The notes below the pieces were generated by a model. The model worked only from the letters and a program-made list of their open reading frames with translations, was not told the origin of the DNA and did no database searches. Made by a program: the position numbers and the translations under genes. Shown here one piece after another: positions 5,890 through 8,402 of a stretch of 8,402 nt of DNA. Numbering within the stretch: position 1 is the stretch's first letter; every line of letters starts with the position of its first letter. The stretch covers positions 588 through 8,989 of the forward strand of contig DCQY01000001.1 of assembly GCA_002323995.1 (NCBI GenBank). The letters run 5' to 3'. This DNA is from Akkermansiaceae bacterium UBA1506. GTDB taxonomy: Bacteria; Verrucomicrobiota; Verrucomicrobiia; Verrucomicrobiales; DEV007.

Positions 5890-5951
5890 CCTCTCCGCTT
5901 GGTGGCGAGAGGACTGGTTTGCAGAAGGGGGGGCAGCTAACGCCCCCTAAC
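5890..5951 (+). terminator. Tandem hairpins, possible transcript end
   Basis: The first stem pairs CCTCTC (5890-5895) with GAGAGG (5907-5912), 12 bases after the YHS-like stop. The second pairs GGGGGC (5929-5934) with GCCCCC (5942-5947) around a 7-base loop. What follows (CTAACTCTTCTC starting in the stem edge) is pyrimidine-rich but not a true T-tract, so termination may be weak or assisted. Confidence 0.33.
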
Positions 5952-6162
5952 TCTTCTCGGATACTCGCGGCCTATGGCGCTTGGTCCGTTTCACCGTCGT
6001 ACCCATTTTGGGAAAAAATGTAGTGCAGTTAGCTTTCCAACGCTTCGGGAGGCTCGATAAGCACGGCTCAAAGTCAAGGTATTCATGTTTTGGTGTAGCA
6101 GACGCTCTCCCCGTAGTCGGCCCGAGATAAAAACACCAGCTGCGAGGCATAATCTATTATCG

Positions 6163-6190
6163 AGGCCTTGACTGCACCGGCGAAAGGCCT
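6163..6190 (+). promoter_or_regulatory. Hairpin just upstream of the 217-aa protein gene
   Basis: AGGCCTT (6163-6169) and AAGGCCT (6184-6190) are exact 7-base inverted repeats around a 14-base loop, ending 11 bases before the ATG at 6202. The 3' arm contains AAGG, the only purine string that could act as a ribosome site, though it is far from the start. It could affect translation, or be part of a repeat. Confidence 0.25.
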
Positions 6191-6201
6191 TCCTTGGCAG
6201 C

Positions 6202-6855
6202 ATGACTGACGAGATTCCCGAAGCTTCGAGCCATGCATCGAGGGGCGGGCAGGCAAAGCCTCAATCTTCAGATCAGGATATAGATTGGGAGGGTGCAGGT
6301 AGAGTGATCGGTCGTTTGGCAGGAAGAGCAGGCAGTTTCCTTGGGAAAGCCAGCGCAGTGGCGAAGAATCAGGGTGAGAAGGTGCAGCAACTCGGGGTAG
6401 CTGGAATATTTCAAAAAATCTGGGACGAAGCCGGTGATTTTGTGAAGCGGGGAACGGACCGTGAAAATATAGCGCGTCTCAAGGAACTAGCGTCCCTGGC
6501 GAAAGAGAATACAGCAGAACTGTCTGAGGGGGCTGCCGAGCGAATTGCCAAAATCTACGGCGACTGCACCGGTCAAACAACGACAGCGGCCGAGGTGAAA
6601 CTGGTGGCACTTCGCTTCGGCATGATGGCGCTGGTGACTTTCGTGACGGCCTCTGTGCTTGGGCGCGCAGGAGCGGCGCAAAACCTCTTTTCTCAGGTCA
6701 GAAAGATGGCCCCGGGATTCGGATCCGATGAGGGGCAGGTTCGATTTGACGGCAGTTTTGAAGAGCGCACGGCTCAGTTTTATTCCAACAAAGGAGGGAC
6801 GGAAGGCTCAACCTCGGTGATCGACGCGGACGCTGTCGTGATCGATTTGGAGTGA
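6202..6855 (+). CDS. Hypothetical 217-aa protein with one hydrophobic segment
   Basis: I do not recognise this family. Residues 1-30 are polar and acidic, with no signal peptide. Residues 31-70 are rich in Gly, Ala and basic residues (GRVIGRLAGRAGSFLGKA), followed by a charged helical stretch (about 75-120). Residues 139-154 (FGMMALVTFVTASVLG) are hydrophobic, flanked by Arg138 and Arg155, and could be a short membrane segment or amphipathic helix. The tail from 172 is polar and ends acidic (VIDADAVVIDLE). There is a single Cys122. Codon use and composition look like the neighbours, and the frame is clean and long, so it is probably a real gene. The ATG at 6202 has no good ribosome site. It stands alone, with 323 bases before and 150 after. 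A membrane-associated role is a guess. Confidence 0.6.
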   Translation: MTDEIPEASSHASRGGQAKPQSSDQDIDWEGAGRVIGRLAGRAGSFLGKASAVAKNQGEKVQQLGVAGIFQKIWDEAGDFVKRGTDRENIARLKELASLAKENTAELSEGAAERIAKIYGDCTGQTTTAAEVKLVALRFGMMALVTFVTASVLGRAGAAQNLFSQVRKMAPGFGSDEGQVRFDGSFEERTAQFYSNKGGTEGSTSVIDADAVVIDLE

Positions 6856-6867
6856 ACGCCCCAAAAT

Positions 6868-6877
6868 AAGCTAGCTT
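6868..6877. repeat. 10-base perfect palindrome
   Basis: AAGCTAGCTT lies 12 bases after the stop of the 217-aa protein gene. With no loop it is a poor RNA hairpin and has no following T-tract. It may be a protein site or chance. Confidence 0.15.
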
Positions 6878-7005
6878 CCAGCCGCCAGAGTGCCGTTCAT
6901 ATCATCTGGCTACTGGTGAGTCGATCCATCTCAAGGGTAGATTTGGTCTCTTAACAGGAATCCGGTAGTTGTCTTCGCCCTTGCTCTGGGTCATGCTCAA
7001 AGTCG

Positions 7006-8247
7006 ATGAAGAGGATTCAGGCGTTCGTGGCTTTGTCGATGGCTCATTTAGCCATTGGTCAAGACATCAATTATTCCGACCCACACAGTCCGGCCCACCA
7101 GTATCATACCCGTGAGCTCAACGATCCGTTTACTCGGATGATCGAGGGATTTGAGACCGGGGAACGTGAACTAGACTATGGCAGCGGGAGAGCATTCATT
7201 GCCAGCTTGCTCGAGCACCTCAACGTTCCGGTCAGTTCGCAGTTGTTGGTTTTTTCGAGGACGAGCCTCCAGACACGATACATCTCCGGGAAAAATCCTC
7301 GAGCAATGTATTTTAATGAAGACGTTTACGTTGGTTATATTCCCGGGGGAAAAGTCGAAATCATTTCGCTCGATCCGGACCTAGGCGGAATCTTCTATAT
7401 CTTCGACCAACCGAAAAGCGGTGAATTACCTGTGATCGAACGTTCGGGCCGCTGCATGAATTGTCACGCTGTCGCTGAGACTCGACGCATTCCCGGGCTT
7501 TCTCTTCGGTCGGTGACTCCGGGCCCTAACTGGGGAGCTATCGAGACGTTTCGTAACAAGCAGATCGGGCATCAGATTCCTCTCAGCCAGCGTTTCGGTG
7601 GCTACCATGTGACCGGGGATGCCGGGTTCACTGAACACAAAGGTAACCGTATCGGACGTGAAGTCGGTGGGAAGGTCATCACCGAAACGCTTGAGCCGGG
7701 CACGCAATTTGATTGGTCCATCTATCCCGCTGCGACCAGTGACATCCTCCCGCACCTGCTTCTCGAGCACCAGTCGGGGTTCGTGAACTTAGTTTTAGAA
7801 GCGACCTACCGAGCGCGAGCTTATCAGTATGTTGGCAAGGGGGAAATCAATCCGAGGCATTATGCGGTGCTTCAGAGTCTAGGCGAAGAACTCGTTCGCT
7901 ACCTCTTGTTCGCTGATGAAGCGGAATTCCCAGCCGGGGGGATCAAGGTGGATCCTCAGTACTGCGAGGATTTTCTTGCCGATCGCAAAGAAGCTTCGAA
8001 CGGCATTTCCCTGAAGGACCTCGATCTTGAAACCCGGCTCTTCAAACACCGTTGCAGCTACCTGATTTACAGCGAAGTTTTCAAAGCGACTCCAGATCTC
8101 TTCAAGCAACACGTTTATCAAATCCTCGGTAAAGCGATTAGCACGAAAAAACCAGACCCGAATTTTGCTTATCTTTCGGACACCGAAAAGGATGCGATCG
8201 CCAGTATTCTGCGGGAAACACTTACTGATTTGCCGGACGGATGGTGA
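7006..8247 (+). CDS. Exported c-type heme-motif (CxxCH) protein
   Basis: The protein is 413 aa. Residues 1-18 are a signal peptide (basic Lys2-Arg3, hydrophobic core, AIG before Gln19), giving an exported protein. A single c-type heme motif, CMNCH, is at 150-154, preceded by a domain with YVGYIPGGKVEIISLDPDLG (108-127) and FYIFDQP. After it come RFGGYHVTGDAG (196-207), a conserved-looking LLLEHQSGFVNLV (251-263), and the C-terminal block LKDLDLETRLFKHRCSYLIY (336-355), ending in a DLPDGW tail. I know this arrangement from uncharacterised proteins of Planctomycetes and Verrucomicrobia; its function is not established. One covalent heme in the periplasm suggests electron transfer or a heme-sensing or peroxidase-like role. 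His255 or a Met could be the distal ligand. The ATG at 7006 is supported by the signal peptide. Its stop overlaps the next start (TGATG), pointing to an operon with the genes leaving the window. Confidence 0.8.
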   Translation: MKRIQAFVALSMAHLAIGQDINYSDPHSPAHQYHTRELNDPFTRMIEGFETGERELDYGSGRAFIASLLEHLNVPVSSQLLVFSRTSLQTRYISGKNPRAMYFNEDVYVGYIPGGKVEIISLDPDLGGIFYIFDQPKSGELPVIERSGRCMNCHAVAETRRIPGLSLRSVTPGPNWGAIETFRNKQIGHQIPLSQRFGGYHVTGDAGFTEHKGNRIGREVGGKVITETLEPGTQFDWSIYPAATSDILPHLLLEHQSGFVNLVLEATYRARAYQYVGKGEINPRHYAVLQSLGEELVRYLLFADEAEFPAGGIKVDPQYCEDFLADRKEASNGISLKDLDLETRLFKHRCSYLIYSEVFKATPDLFKQHVYQILGKAISTKKPDPNFAYLSDTEKDAIASILRETLTDLPDGW

Positions 8248-8369
8248 TGGGCTGGGCGAGCTGGCTCCGTAAAATACGTTTTGAAATTCTATTGGCCAAT
8301 CGATGGCCCTTCTCACGTACCAATTCAGGCTTGATCCGACGACTGTTTCTGGCGATCTTGTTGGCATGA
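8247..8369 (+). CDS. Candidate small protein of 40 aa, coupled to both neighbours
   Basis: This ORF starts at ATG 8247, which shares its A with the TGA of the c-type heme-motif gene (TGATG), and stops at TGA 8367-8369, which overlaps the next ATG (ATGA). ATG 8241 in the same frame is an alternative start two codons earlier. The product is basic and aromatic (several Trp and Arg, starting MGWASWLRKIRFEILLA) and ends in a hydrophobic LFLAILLA, so it might associate with the membrane. I recognise no family. Support is the two exact stop-start overlaps; against it are the short length and the lack of a ribosome site. Confidence 0.38.
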   Translation: MGWASWLRKIRFEILLANRWPFSRTNSGLIRRLFLAILLA

Positions 8370-8402
8370 GAATCGCATTTGTCCTAGCATCCCTTATGGG
8401 AG
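8366..8402 (+). CDS. Start of a further gene with a likely signal peptide, cut by the window edge
   Basis: ATG at 8366 opens a frame reading MRIAFVLASLMG to the end of the window: one basic residue followed by a hydrophobic stretch, as in a signal peptide. It overlaps the preceding small ORF by ATGA. Only 12 codons are visible, so neither the product nor the reality of the gene is certain. Confidence 0.4.
   Translation, partial: MRIAFVLASLMG

Larger units (their letters stand above)
5879..6201. other. Non-coding stretch with several hairpins
   Basis: I see no supportable gene in these 323 bases. Minus-strand frames (5947-6150, 5991-6203) and the end of a plus frame at 6023 show no domain. 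The first 70 bases hold two G/C-rich hairpins that may end the YHS-like transcript, and the last 40 hold a hairpin just before the next start. The middle (about 5960-6160) has no visible feature. Its density of structure would suit a dispersed intergenic repeat, which cannot be tested from one window. Confidence 0.45.

Noticed and set aside
5643..6023. Plus-strand frame of 126 aa running out of the YHS-like gene
   Set aside because: Its first two thirds are a shifted frame of the YHS-like gene, and the remainder crosses two hairpins; no domain.
7879..8367. Minus-strand frame of 162 aa
   Set aside because: It is antisense to the C-terminal part of the heme-motif gene, whose frame has conserved-looking blocks; no domain is seen in the antisense product.
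1..8402. CRISPR array, tRNA, rRNA, transposase or integrase
   Set aside because: No regularly spaced repeats, tRNA-like folds or recombinase motifs were seen on either strand.

Overview
This 8.4 kb window is from a bacterial chromosome of moderate GC content with generous intergenic spacing. There is no tRNA, rRNA, CRISPR array or recognisable mobile element. The gene types (a secreted subtilase with a DDDGNGY calcium-type loop, a secreted single-CxxCH protein of a family I know mainly from Planctomycetes and Verrucomicrobia, a secreted YHS-like protein) and the weak use of Shine-Dalgarno sequences suggest a PVC-group bacterium, perhaps marine Verrucomicrobiota. That assignment is an inference from family resemblance only.

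Layout. Bases 2-874 (+) are the 3' part of a subtilisin-like serine protease. After a 307-base gap, four minus-strand genes fill 1182-5082. In transcription order they are a two-domain HemS-like protein (4201-5082), a short-chain flavodoxin 26 bases further on (3734-4174), a 370-base gap with a perfect dyad, a second diverged HemS-like protein (2527-3363), and a type II NADH dehydrogenase (ndh, 1182-2573) whose start overlaps the end of the preceding gene. A 331-base divergent control region (5083-5413) holds a Fur-like site and two dyads. On the plus strand follow a secreted YHS/TRASH-like protein with a degenerate internal repeat (5414-5878), a 323-base hairpin-containing non-coding stretch, an unrecognised 217-aa protein (6202-6855), and a secreted c-type heme-motif protein (7006-8247). 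The last gene runs by a TGATG overlap into a candidate 40-aa ORF (8247-8369), which in turn runs by an ATGA overlap into a gene that leaves the window.

How the genes may work together. The most interesting unit is 1182-5082. Two different HemS/ChuS-fold proteins, a flavodoxin and an NADH dehydrogenase sit in line behind a possible Fur site. This would fit a heme-handling or heme-iron-release module with its own electron supply, but no heme receptor, ABC transporter or canonical heme oxygenase is visible here. The HemS assignment rests on my reading of alignable blocks with ChuS/HemS, not on a search. The plus-strand genes 5414-5878 and 7006-8247 are both exported, and both carry Cys/His metal- or heme-binding motifs.
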